Shown here: piece by piece, positions 46,731-55,163 of the stretch
Layout of the letters: each line of letters opens with the position of its first letter
How positions within the stretch are numbered: the stretch's first letter is position 1
Assembly: GCA_019359275.1 (NCBI GenBank)
Contig: JAHHHP010000022.1
Location: forward strand, 1-64,000
Source of the DNA: Myxacorys chilensis ATA2-1-KO14
Lineage (GTDB): Bacteria; Cyanobacteriota; Cyanobacteriia; Leptolyngbyales; Leptolyngbyaceae
Reading direction: 5' to 3'
DNA: 64,000 nucleotides
The notes under the pieces: model-generated
Told to the model about the DNA's origin: nothing
The model's database searches: none
What the model saw: the letters and a program-made list of their open reading frames with translations, nothing else
Made by a program: the position numbers and the translations under genes

Positions 46731-47516
46731 ATGCCTATTTTATCGACCGACTTGCTTGCATATTATCGAAGCATGACGACGCGATCGCTGACCGTGGTCG
46801 ATCTTGAGACAACCGGGCACAAACCGCCGCGATCGCGGGCGATCGAAGTTTCGGTGCTTCATGCAAGTTTGAAAGATGGCATTCTGCACCAACAGACGAG
46901 CTTGATCAATCCTCAAGTTGAAGTGCCATCGATGATTACGAAATTTACAGGCATTTATCAGGAAATGGTGGATATGGCTCCACCGTCAGCAGAAGTTTGG
47001 GAGCAGTTTTTACCGTTGCTGAGTGAGGGCGTGATCACAGCGCACAATATTGCATTTGACTATCCCTTTATTCAGGGCGAATACGAGCGATTAGGAATTC
47101 CCTATGATCGTCCTGAATCTGATCGGTTGTGTACAGTCAAGCTTTCTCGGATCATGTTGTCTGAGCTGCCCTCGCGCAAGTTGCCGGATTTAGTTCAACA
47201 TTTTCAGTTTCCGGTCGGAGAATCGCACCGGGCTGAGGCAGATACGATCGCATGCTGGCTGCTTGCAGAACGGTTGTTAAAAGAGATTCATAACGAAGAT
47301 GATGAGACGGTTTTAGCTCGATTTGGTGAGCAATTATTACCGCTTAGCGAGGCGTCTAAGTTTTTGGGATGTTCACAGAAAGCCGCAAGTTCTCGGTTGA
47401 TGGCTGCTGGATTTGAACCTTACATTTCCCGTCGGAGCGGTGCATATTTGTTTCGTCGCAGCGCGATCGAGCAGCTTTACTGGCAGAGCCATCAGCTTTC
47501 GTTACCATCTTCTTAG
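46731..47516 (+). CDS. DEDDh 3'-5' exonuclease with C-terminal HTH-like region
   Basis: A 261-residue protein, start at ATG 46731 with GAGG 3 nt upstream of it. The exonuclease motifs are VVDLETTG (Exo I), ITAHNIAFDYPFI (Exo II) and HRAEADT (Exo III with H and D). After about residue 200 a separate region (LPLSEASKFLGCSQKAASSR, then RSGAYLFRRSAIEQL) looks like a MerR/excisionase-type winged helix. The N-terminal half is like the DNA polymerase III epsilon proofreading subunit. A DNA-binding tail suggests a site-directed or repair nuclease. Confidence 0.82.
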   Translation: MPILSTDLLAYYRSMTTRSLTVVDLETTGHKPPRSRAIEVSVLHASLKDGILHQQTSLINPQVEVPSMITKFTGIYQEMVDMAPPSAEVWEQFLPLLSEGVITAHNIAFDYPFIQGEYERLGIPYDRPESDRLCTVKLSRIMLSELPSRKLPDLVQHFQFPVGESHRAEADTIACWLLAERLLKEIHNEDDETVLARFGEQLLPLSEASKFLGCSQKAASSRLMAAGFEPYISRRSGAYLFRRSAIEQLYWQSHQLSLPSS

Positions 47517-47799
47517 TTACCTTCCCCGCTAAAACTTCAGCAATTATTTTGAAGTGGAAGTCATTCAACTTGATCCCTCTGAAAATGAAATTGAGCAAAT
47601 TGCTCAAACGCTCAAGTATTTCGTAGTGTCCAGATTGTTTCTCGGGGTCGTATAGTGGCATCAAACTTAGTCAAAGCAGGTTTGATACACAACCACTGGA
47701 TTCAAGCAGTTGCGTCGCATTGCTAGGCACTGTAACAATTTTGGCAACGTGGAACCATTGCTGCTGCTCCGCTTTGGCTTTGAGGGTTTAAAGCACACT

Positions 47800-49155
47800 C
47801 TAGGGGGTGACGTTCAGAACGTTAAGACTAATCGTGACCATTGTGAGGAACAGGATAAAGCCAATCGTATCAAGCAGCGTTGTCACGAGTGGACCACTAA
47901 TCAAAGCTGGATCAATTTTCAGGCGAACAAAACCAATTGGTAGCAACGTTCCCAACGTGACTGCGACTAAGGTATTGGTTGCCATTACTAGCCCCGCCAT
48001 GATCGAGACCCAGCGTTCTTCCGGCTTGGTCCAAATCAGGGAGATCAGCACCATGGCCAAACCCAGCGCGATCGCAGTTCCTAATCCTGCCGTTATCTCC
48101 TTTCGCAGGATTTTAAGCGTGTCTTGCAGCGTCACTTCCCCAACGCTGAGCGACCGGATGGTCACGGTTAAGGCTTGAATGCCCACAGTTCCGCCAGTGT
48201 TTGAGAACAATGGCATTACCACTGCTAGAACAGGGACAGCCGCGATCGTCGTTTGAAACGGCGCGATCGCGCTAGATGCACCAATGTATAAAGCCATAAT
48301 GGCAAGCAGCCAGGGCAAACGGCTTTTGATTTTTGAGATTGGAGACGATAGAGACGATTCGCCGCCATCTGCCACACCTGCCAAGCGTTGAATATCTTCC
48401 GTGGCTTCTTGTTCGAGAATATCGACCACATCATCTACGGTGATGATCCCGACCAGGCGATCTTCCCGATCGACCACAGGGACGGCCAACAAGTCATAGC
48501 GCTTCATCAGTTGTGCTACTTCTTCTTGCAGCATTTCGGTTCGTGCTTTGATCACGCGATCGCTAGCAATGTCCTCAATCCGGGCATCAGGAATCGAGAA
48601 CACCAACTGTCGTAACGACACAACCTGTTTTAATTTGCGGTTATTATCGGTGATGTAAGCGTAGTAGACCGTTTCTTTATCGCGGTCAGCCAAGCGAATT
48701 TTGCTGAGAGCTTCCCCCACGGTTAAGCCCTGCCGCAACCGGACATACTCTGTGGTCATCACCCGCCCGGCTGTGCCTTCGTCATATCCTAAAATGGTTG
48801 CCGTGGCTTGACGTTCTTCGGGACTCAGTTGCTGAACAAGCCGTTTGACGATGCCAGCAGGCAACTCATCAAACAGTTCCGCTCGGTCATCGGGGCGCAT
48901 TGCCTCAATAACGTGGAACATTTGGGCATTGTGCAGCGAGCCAATCAACTCTTCGCGGACATCGGGAGGTAAATACTCAAATACGTCTGTTGCCTGGGTT
49001 TTGTTGAGTAACCGGAACGCGATCGCGCGGCGCTCTTCAGGCAGTCCTTTGATGTAGTCGCCCACATCGATCGCGGGCATTTCGTTAAGCTCGATTTTGA
49101 GCCGATTTAAATTATCAATTTCAGACAGAGACGTCCGAGCTTCCTGGGTAAGCAT
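47800..49155 (-). CDS. mgtE: Magnesium transporter MgtE
   Basis: A 451-residue transporter. An N-terminal helical MgtE_N domain (~30-130) is followed by two CBS repeats (~135-260; VPVVDREDRLVGIITVDDVVD) and five C-terminal TM helices including the pore motif region (PLFSNTGGTVGIQALTVTIR). MgtE is a Mg2+-gated Mg2+ channel. GGAGAT precedes the start. Apparently monocistronic. The intergenic 47517-47799 upstream of its stop contains a short orphan frame (QLDPSENEIEQIAQTLKYF) with no assignment. Confidence 0.94.
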   Translation of the reverse strand: MLTQEARTSLSEIDNLNRLKIELNEMPAIDVGDYIKGLPEERRAIAFRLLNKTQATDVFEYLPPDVREELIGSLHNAQMFHVIEAMRPDDRAELFDELPAGIVKRLVQQLSPEERQATATILGYDEGTAGRVMTTEYVRLRQGLTVGEALSKIRLADRDKETVYYAYITDNNRKLKQVVSLRQLVFSIPDARIEDIASDRVIKARTEMLQEEVAQLMKRYDLLAVPVVDREDRLVGIITVDDVVDILEQEATEDIQRLAGVADGGESSLSSPISKIKSRLPWLLAIMALYIGASSAIAPFQTTIAAVPVLAVVMPLFSNTGGTVGIQALTVTIRSLSVGEVTLQDTLKILRKEITAGLGTAIALGLAMVLISLIWTKPEERWVSIMAGLVMATNTLVAVTLGTLLPIGFVRLKIDPALISGPLVTTLLDTIGFILFLTMVTISLNVLNVTP

Positions 49156-49478
49156 GTACTATGATCTCCTCAAATCATCCCCCGCGCTGGGAGACTGAGG
49201 CTGCCAGGCTAAGGGAGCTATCTAATGTTGGCTAAATGGACGTCGTCCATGAACTTTACAAAATTCAACATCAATATCTGTTGCAGATATCGCTACAGAT
49301 ATGCTAACCCTGATGCAGCAATTCCACAATGTCATAAAGCGCACTCTATAAGAAAGTCCCTCTTTTGGTAAAGATTTCCCTTAAAACGCTCAGTCTTGCT
49401 AAGCGTTACTCCTCTTTCCTCAGATTGATGACCAAAACAGGAAAGGTCTCTAGAAGTACTTAAAGAAAATTAGCATTG
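49156..49478. other. Intergenic region between mgtE and the GerMN lipoprotein gene
   Basis: About 320 bp between divergent genes. It holds a small palindrome ATATCTG-TTG-CAGATAT (49274-49290) followed by another CAGATAT, a possible operator or RNA hairpin. I do not recognise a magnesium riboswitch (M-box) pattern. No other feature seen. Confidence 0.4.
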
Positions 49479-50087
49479 ATGAATTTATTCCTACACAGTA
49501 ATTTCCTACACAGTAAAAAAACAGCGGATCTGCTCTTTCAAAGAGTTCTTGTTGGCTCCTCTCAGGTGTCTCAGCGATGTAAAGGTATTTGCCTTCTCGT
49601 TTCTCTAATCTTGCTTTCAGGATGTCAATCGACGCCTAGTGACGCTCCGCGTCCTTCCGTTTCAGCCGTTTCTCCAGTTCCAAGCCCTACGGTTCAAAGC
49701 GCTAAAAAAGCTGTTAACAAGCCAAAACCTCCTGATAAGAACACCCTTCCAGTGACGCTTTATCAGCTTGATAATCAATGTAATAAGTTTGTGTCGCAGA
49801 AAGTAAGAGTATCTAAAACGAAGACGTTAGAAAAAACGATTGGTCGGGTTTTAGAAGATTTAGATAGCGATGATTTTAGTTTGTCGGGATACCGAGTCAA
49901 CGTTAAAAAAGGCGTTGCAACAATCGATTTCCGAATCGCTTCAGGCGCGAAGCGGCAATTGAAGTCGCTCTCAAATTGTGAACAGTTAGCCTTGTATGGC
50001 AGTCTGAGGAAAACGTTGACGGGCAATAAAGTGTTAAAAATTAAGTCGGTGCAGTTTACCGATCGCGGACAAAAGCTTAAACCCTGA
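49479..50087 (+). CDS. GerMN-domain lipoprotein
   Basis: About 202 residues, start at ATG 49479. The signal peptide ends in a lipobox (LILLSGCQS), so the mature protein is membrane-anchored. A Pro/Ser-rich linker (about 55-90) precedes a GerMN-like domain (VTLYQLDNQC, YRVNVKKGVATIDF, SLRKTLTG). GerMN domains bind ligands or cell-wall components; the specific role in cyanobacteria is unknown. The N-terminus is long for a signal peptide (about 45 residues before Cys), so the true start may be further downstream. Confidence 0.7.
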   Translation: MNLFLHSNFLHSKKTADLLFQRVLVGSSQVSQRCKGICLLVSLILLSGCQSTPSDAPRPSVSAVSPVPSPTVQSAKKAVNKPKPPDKNTLPVTLYQLDNQCNKFVSQKVRVSKTKTLEKTIGRVLEDLDSDDFSLSGYRVNVKKGVATIDFRIASGAKRQLKSLSNCEQLALYGSLRKTLTGNKVLKIKSVQFTDRGQKLKP

Positions 50088-50103
50088 AGCGGAGAATCCG
50101 CTT
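50087..50103 (+). terminator. Short hairpin after the GerMN lipoprotein gene
   Basis: AAGCGGA and TCCGCTT form a 7-bp stem with loop GAA overlapping the stop codon. Only TTTA follows, so it is a weak intrinsic terminator or processing signal. Confidence 0.5.
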
Positions 50104-50249
50104 TAGCAAGCTTGCTCAGGGAAAATCTTAGGGTTTGCTAAAGTTTCTACACGTTCGGTTTACGTTACTTTAGAATTAGCAAACTGGCTTGAGGGTGCGC
50201 CAATTCCTCTTGTACACTCTAAGCAATCTTTTTACTAGGTAGGTTCATT

Positions 50250-50372
50250 ATGGATGTCAAACTTGTTTTAGTCGTCTTAACCGGGCTTTTTACGATCGCC
50301 TGTCTATTTTTTGGGACGCGCAACGGATTCTACGATACCGACAACTACCACGGTAACGGCTCGGCTCACTAA
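50250..50372 (+). CDS. 40-residue single-TM membrane protein
   Basis: A short gene with a good ribosome site (TAGGTAGG) and one hydrophobic helix (VLVVLTGLFTIACLFFGT) followed by a polar tail NGFYDTDNYHGNGSAH. The composition and size resemble the small subunits of cyanobacterial photosynthetic or NDH-1 complexes. I believe the tail is conserved in cyanobacteria but cannot name the protein. It stands alone between two larger genes. Confidence 0.65.
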   Translation: MDVKLVLVVLTGLFTIACLFFGTRNGFYDTDNYHGNGSAH

Positions 50373-50459
50373 AGCATCGACCCTAACTCCGATCGCAGGC
50401 TTCAGTTGTTCTGACCTAGCGTTCATAATTTAGGGACGAATCTTGCAAGGGTGCGGTTT

Positions 50460-50549
50460 ATGGCATTGCCTAACGAACTGCGCTTAGTTTTACGCCACCT
50501 AAACGCGATTAACACAGAACGCATTCCAGAAGATCGCACTTCATCCTAA
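50460..50549 (+). CDS. Possible 29-residue peptide
   Basis: The frame MALPNELRLVLRHLNAIN... ends at TAA 50547-50549, with GGGTGCGG upstream of the ATG. It is helical, charged and located just before the beta-CASP hydrolase gene. It may be a small regulatory or leader peptide, or a chance frame. Confidence 0.25.
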   Translation: MALPNELRLVLRHLNAINTERIPEDRTSS

Positions 50550-50593
50550 ACTAGAGATAGCTCCTACCCTCCACTCAGAAGACGGATGACTAC

Positions 50594-52222
50594 GTGACTC
50601 AACTGGAATGCTTTCCCTATAGTGTCGGTCATGCAGACGAAGGAATATGTCTCCTTGTGCGGATGGGGCCTTATCGAATTTTGCTGGACTGTGGTTTGTG
50701 GGATACGGCTCTTTTGCCATCCGATGTGCCGCCAGCCGATCTAGTGCTATGCAGCCATGCTCACGCCGATCACGCGAGGGGATTGCTATCGCTGCATCAA
50801 ACCTTTCCTCAGTTGCCTATTTATGCCAGTGAGGTGACAACGCAACTGTTAGGGCTCAATTGGATCACAGAGCGATCGCAAGTTCCTCTGTTTGCCCAAG
50901 CGTTGCCGTGGCGGTCGCCCGTTGAGTTTTTAGACGGATTGACGGCAGAACTGTTTCCGGCAGGGCATTTGCCGGGAGCCGCCGTAATCTTGATCACCTA
51001 TACGCCACGGGATACTAATGCTCGCCCGTACACAGTGCTGTACACCGGAGATTTCTTTCTGTCCAACTCGCGCCTAGTTGAAGGCTTGCGGCTAGAAGAA
51101 CTGCGCGGACTAGAGCCAGATGTTTTGATCGTTGAGGGCAGTTACGGCACAGCACGCTATCCTCACCGTCGGCAACAAGAAAATTATTTAGCAGAGCGCA
51201 TCAGTAATGCGCTAACAGATGGACAATCGGTGCTGATGCCTGTGCCAACCTTGGGTTTGGGACAAGAGTTGCTGATGCTGCTACGGAGCCATCATTTATT
51301 TACAGGGCGCGATTTAGATATTTGGGTCGATGGCACGATCGCAACCGGATGCGATGCGTATTTGGATTTGTTGCCGCATTTTCCTGCCTCTGTTCAAAAT
51401 TTTGCGCGTCACCAATCTCTCTTTTGGGACGATCGCATCCGTCCACGAGTGCGACGGCTCTCTCCTGATCAGCGCCAAGCTGTTGGCAAATCTCCCTGTA
51501 TTGTCCTGAGCGATCTCACTTCAGACTGGAATGCATTTTTTCAGACTGAGCCTTGGTTGGTGCTGTTACCTCAACATTTAGCCGACCCGTTTTTGATCCC
51601 CAATTCCGACCGTCTGGAGATGGAAACGTATCTTTTGGCGCAGCATGGTGATGGTCCTAGCACAACGCAGCTAATTCACAATTTGCGCCCGCAGCACGTG
51701 ATCTTTGTTCACGGCAATCCCAATTATTTATCTGATCTGACTGGGCTAGAAGAGTTACACAATCGCTATCATCTCCACTCGCCTTCGGCGGGAAGTTTGG
51801 TGGAGCTACCGATTGGAGAAACCTTCTTGCAGCCTGCTCCCCCGGAGACGACCTATGAGGGGGAGCTTTCAGAGTTTGGAACGATGGTAACGTTTACGCT
51901 ACCCGATGCGATTACGGCTGATTCACGCTGGCGGGGTTTAGCCGATACGGGGCTTGTAGAAGCGCGATGGCAAGGACAGGAGCTTGTGTTGCGCGGTTTG
52001 ACGGAGCGGGAGTTGCTCAATCAAAATAGCGATCGCATCTCTCCATCCATCGATGGAACGCTAAAAGACTCCTGTTCTATCTGTCGTCACTATCGAGGAC
52101 AGCGCTGTTGGAATCCAGCGTCTCCGTTGTTTAACTTTAAGGTGACGCCTGAAGGCTACTGTCCTGCCTTTGAGTCAAACCAAACTGACACCGAGCCGTT
52201 TGACCGGACAAAGGGAGAGTAG
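50594..52222 (+). CDS. Beta-CASP metallo-beta-lactamase-fold hydrolase with Cys cluster
   Basis: A 542-residue protein starting at GTG 50594. The metal motif HAHADHARG, the Asp/His in GHLPGAA and TGDFFLSN, and VFVHGNP-like IFVHGNPNY mark the beta-lactamase and beta-CASP parts, which usually process RNA ends (RNase J/CPSF-73-like). The final part (CSICRHYRGQRC...GYCPAF) has four Cys spaced C-x2-C-x6-C-x16-C, probably a zinc- or cluster-binding module. It may be an exo/endoribonuclease; DNA cannot be excluded. Confidence 0.82.
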   Translation: MTQLECFPYSVGHADEGICLLVRMGPYRILLDCGLWDTALLPSDVPPADLVLCSHAHADHARGLLSLHQTFPQLPIYASEVTTQLLGLNWITERSQVPLFAQALPWRSPVEFLDGLTAELFPAGHLPGAAVILITYTPRDTNARPYTVLYTGDFFLSNSRLVEGLRLEELRGLEPDVLIVEGSYGTARYPHRRQQENYLAERISNALTDGQSVLMPVPTLGLGQELLMLLRSHHLFTGRDLDIWVDGTIATGCDAYLDLLPHFPASVQNFARHQSLFWDDRIRPRVRRLSPDQRQAVGKSPCIVLSDLTSDWNAFFQTEPWLVLLPQHLADPFLIPNSDRLEMETYLLAQHGDGPSTTQLIHNLRPQHVIFVHGNPNYLSDLTGLEELHNRYHLHSPSAGSLVELPIGETFLQPAPPETTYEGELSEFGTMVTFTLPDAITADSRWRGLADTGLVEARWQGQELVLRGLTERELLNQNSDRISPSIDGTLKDSCSICRHYRGQRCWNPASPLFNFKVTPEGYCPAFESNQTDTEPFDRTKGE

Positions 52223-52427
52223 TGCTTTAATCAAAGCCGCTGCGCAATATGAGTTTAATGCGATCGCATCAAATTCAGGCACGATGATTGCAGGCAACGC
52301 AAATATTACGAATTAATAGGAGATCTTAAGGGTGGGTCTAAAGTGGTATCCTTGCAATCCGAAACTGGTTTTAATTCACCGATTATTAATTCAGTGATTA
52401 TTTGTTGTTCCTGAACCTCTAGATCTC

Positions 52428-53885
52428 GTGCGCCCAATCTCTCCTAGTTGGTTTGTGTTTCTCATCGCGTTCATTGCGCTGCGATTTGTCTTTTGGTTGA
52501 AAGCATTTCCAAATTCTGATGAGGCGTACTATTGGCTTTGGGGTCAGCATCTCCAATGGTCGTACTACGATCATCCGCCATTGCAAGCGTGGGTGCAGGG
52601 GGCCTTTACCGCCTTGTTTGGACGATCGGAATTTGTGCTGCGGCTCCCCAATGTACTCAGTAGTGCTGTTTTCCTTTATACGTATTATCGCATTGTAGCC
52701 TATTTGTATCCAAAGCAAACCCCACAACGATTTTGGTTTAATGTTCTGCTAGTATTCGCATCACCGTTGTATTTTGTATTTCTAGGATTAGCGTGGCATG
52801 ATCATCTTCTGATCACCTTCTCATTAGTGTCTGCGTATCAGTTTGTTCGATTTGCGGATGGATTTATTGCCAACGGTCGAGGGGAGACAGGACGGTTGTA
52901 TCTTGCCGCAGCCGCGATCGCACTCGCAGGGCTCTCGAAATACAATGCCGTGTTTGTGGGTTTAGGATTCCTCGCCACTATCCTAGCGGTTCCCCAACTG
53001 CGCCGTTTGTTACTCGATCGACGATTCTACATTGCAGCAGTCATTGCGCTCAGCGCTCTCATTCCAATTGTGCTGTGGAATTACTCGAATGATTTTCAGT
53101 CGGTGCAATATTATCTCAATCGCAGCGTAAATCCAGTTACGAGCGGACTTAAGATTGGTGCATTCATTGGATTTTTGGGAGCGTCCTATTTTCTAGTATC
53201 TCCATTTTATTGGAGAGGGTTCTTTCGAGTTTTAAAAAATCGGACTCAGCCTAAAGATGTCACCTCTGTCTATCCGATTCTTGCGTTCTGGGTTTTTCTA
53301 ATTTCTTCTGTTGTTCTGACTATTATTTCTCTCATTTCTGCGGCATTGTATTACTGGAACATCACCGCCTATATTCTATTATTTCCATTGCTTCCGTTAG
53401 CATTTCCCAAACGTCCACCTCGACTATCGTTTTTGTATGGCTTACTGATCTCAACGCTGGTCGTCGTTCACTACACTGTGCTTCCCCTATCTGCGTTTAT
53501 GGATCAAACCGTTGATCCCGATTCGCGTATGTTGTTTGGGTGGCGTGAGGTTGCAAGTGAAGTCAGCCGTCAAACAAAAGAACTGGGAGCGCCTTTATTG
53601 ATGACGACTGATTATCGCTCGGCATCTGCTTTAGCTTACGAATTGAACAATAAAAATGTGATTGCAGTGAGCGATCGCGTCGATCAATTTGACTTTTGGC
53701 ATTCAGATCGAGGCGAGCTACAGGGCAAAAATGCCGTGATTGTTTGGGATGATTGGTACCCAGCAACGGGGAAACTACTGCCAAAGTTCGATCGCGTTTC
53801 TGAGCCAGTCACAGTTCCGGTCACCCGATTTGGAATTTTGATCAAAAATTACTACATACAGAAAGGATACTGGTACAAACCGTGA
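52428..53885 (+). CDS. GT39-type membrane glycosyltransferase (ArnT/PMT-like)
   Basis: A 485-residue protein starting with GTG 52428 with about 10 TM helices. The first periplasmic loop has the catalytic Asp-Glu (SDEAYYW) and a second acidic/His motif (YYDHPPLQAW), typical of dolichyl/undecaprenyl-phosphate-mannose or -arabinose transferases. It moves a lipid-linked sugar onto a lipid or protein on the outer face. The stop codon overlaps the folB start (GTGA). Confidence 0.85.
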   Translation: MRPISPSWFVFLIAFIALRFVFWLKAFPNSDEAYYWLWGQHLQWSYYDHPPLQAWVQGAFTALFGRSEFVLRLPNVLSSAVFLYTYYRIVAYLYPKQTPQRFWFNVLLVFASPLYFVFLGLAWHDHLLITFSLVSAYQFVRFADGFIANGRGETGRLYLAAAAIALAGLSKYNAVFVGLGFLATILAVPQLRRLLLDRRFYIAAVIALSALIPIVLWNYSNDFQSVQYYLNRSVNPVTSGLKIGAFIGFLGASYFLVSPFYWRGFFRVLKNRTQPKDVTSVYPILAFWVFLISSVVLTIISLISAALYYWNITAYILLFPLLPLAFPKRPPRLSFLYGLLISTLVVVHYTVLPLSAFMDQTVDPDSRMLFGWREVASEVSRQTKELGAPLLMTTDYRSASALAYELNNKNVIAVSDRVDQFDFWHSDRGELQGKNAVIVWDDWYPATGKLLPKFDRVSEPVTVPVTRFGILIKNYYIQKGYWYKP

Positions 53886-54241
53886 CAGATTGTATTCATT
53901 TAACTGAGATTCGATGCTACGGCTACACGGGCGTATTGCCAGAAGAACAGGTGTTAGGGCAATGGTTTGAGGTGGATTTAACGCTGTGGATCGATTTAGA
54001 AAAAGCCGGACAGAGCGATCGCTTAGAAGACACCCTCGACTACCGCGAGATTATTTCGAGCGTCCAGCAATTGGTGAAAACCTGTCGATTTGCATTGATA
54101 GAACGATTGGCAGCCGCGATCGCCCAATCTGCCCTATCGTTTGAGCTTGTCAAACAGGTACAAGTGAAATTAACTAAGCCTGCCGCACCAATTCCTGACT
54201 TTGGCGGCAAGATTATAATTGACATTACGCGCCTCAAATAA
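53882..54241 (+). CDS. folB: Dihydroneopterin aldolase
   Basis: A 119-residue enzyme of folate synthesis. CYGYTGVLPEE contains the active-site Tyr, DTLDYREI the central motif and LTKPAAP the catalytic Lys. It converts 7,8-dihydroneopterin to 6-hydroxymethyl-dihydropterin. The start is GTG 53882, within the stop of the glycosyltransferase gene, so translation is coupled. Confidence 0.92.
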   Translation: MTDCIHLTEIRCYGYTGVLPEEQVLGQWFEVDLTLWIDLEKAGQSDRLEDTLDYREIISSVQQLVKTCRFALIERLAAAIAQSALSFELVKQVQVKLTKPAAPIPDFGGKIIIDITRLK

Positions 54242-54290
54242 CGGCATATTGGGTCTTCCATTTCTTCGAGAGATCGAGCCTTTATTTAGC

Positions 54291-54327
54291 AAAAAGCCCC
54301 GTTTGGGCTTCAATAGCTCAACGGGGC
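54291..54327 (-). terminator. Rho-independent terminator of the endonuclease V gene
   Basis: Read on the minus strand, GCCCCGTT (from 54327) pairs with AACGGGGC (ending 54296) and is followed by TTTTT, 80 bp downstream of the endonuclease gene stop at 54408. On the plus strand no T run follows, so it does not end the folB transcript. Confidence 0.75.
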
Positions 54328-54340
54328 ACTAGACGCAGTT

Positions 54341-54363
54341 AGGAGGTAACTATGCGCATTTAA
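54341..54363 (+). other. Consensus ribosome site with a three-codon frame
   Basis: AGGAGGT at 54341-54347 is a full anti-16S match and is placed 4 nt before ATG-CGC-ATT-TAA (Met-Arg-Ile-stop). It directly follows the terminator hairpin. No longer frame uses this site. It may be a minimal ORF, part of a small RNA, or a relic of a lost gene. Confidence 0.4.
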
Positions 54364-54407
54364 TTTACCGGAGAAAATCAAAAGATAAAGCAGACTTAAG
54401 AACGTCT

Positions 54408-55067
54408 TTATCCTGAGGCCAATTTATGAGCATGGCGCGTTGTTTCGGGCAGGCGATACTTCGTCGTGCAGCCCATCACATAGGATAAAGCCGTCTCTAA
54501 ACTGATGCGATGTCCTAATGAAATAAACAGAGGTTTGGTTTTAGGACGAGTTCGCAACACTGCCCCAATCGTCTCTCCTTTGTGCTGCAACTCCACCCAA
54601 GCACCTCGCTCCTCAGGAACCTCACCATACTTGCCAACTAACAGCGATTTTGCCACGCCGATCGTGGGCATATTCGTCAGCACGCCCAAGTGACATGCAA
54701 TGCCAAGCCGCCTCGGATGTGCCAATCCTTGACCATCACAGAGCAGCAGATCGGGGACAGTTTGCACCGTCTCAAGCGCATCTAGCACCGCAGGCACTTC
54801 TCGAAACGATAGAAAGCCCGGAATATAAGGAAACGTGGTTGGACGCCGCGCGATCGCATGATCGCAAAACTGCAACTCTGGGTAGGTCAGCACTGCTACC
54901 GCCGCCCGCGTGATCTTGCCGTCCTCTTCAAACCCAACATCGATTCCTGCAACATGGTTCACCACACCAAACTGATCGTGCGTCACCACCTCTTGACGCA
55001 ATTCTTGCTGAATCGCAACAGCAGCTTCTGCGGTTAATGTCCACTCGTGTCTCTGTTGAATCTTCAT
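54408..55067 (-). CDS. nfi: Endonuclease V (deoxyinosine 3' endonuclease)
   Basis: A 219-residue repair nuclease. Catalytic acidic residues lie in AGIDVGF, LLLCDGQG (Asp) and the following histidine region. PYIPGFLSFREVP contains the PYIP wedge that inserts at the lesion. It cuts next to deaminated adenine. The length equals the bacterial family. The minus-strand terminator beyond its end suggests a single-gene transcript. Confidence 0.93.
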   Translation of the reverse strand: MKIQQRHEWTLTAEAAVAIQQELRQEVVTHDQFGVVNHVAGIDVGFEEDGKITRAAVAVLTYPELQFCDHAIARRPTTFPYIPGFLSFREVPAVLDALETVQTVPDLLLCDGQGLAHPRRLGIACHLGVLTNMPTIGVAKSLLVGKYGEVPEERGAWVELQHKGETIGAVLRTRPKTKPLFISLGHRISLETALSYVMGCTTKYRLPETTRHAHKLASG

Positions 55068-55163
55068 TCTCTAACGGTTTTGGTTTACAAATCATGAATC
55101 TATCTCTATGTTCGATTCAACCGAATCAACCTAAAATGCGATATATCACTTCAGACGGGTGCG

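Noticed and set aside
49156..49478. M-box magnesium riboswitch upstream of mgtE
   Set aside because: I could not identify the conserved three-stem pattern; only a 7-bp palindrome is present.
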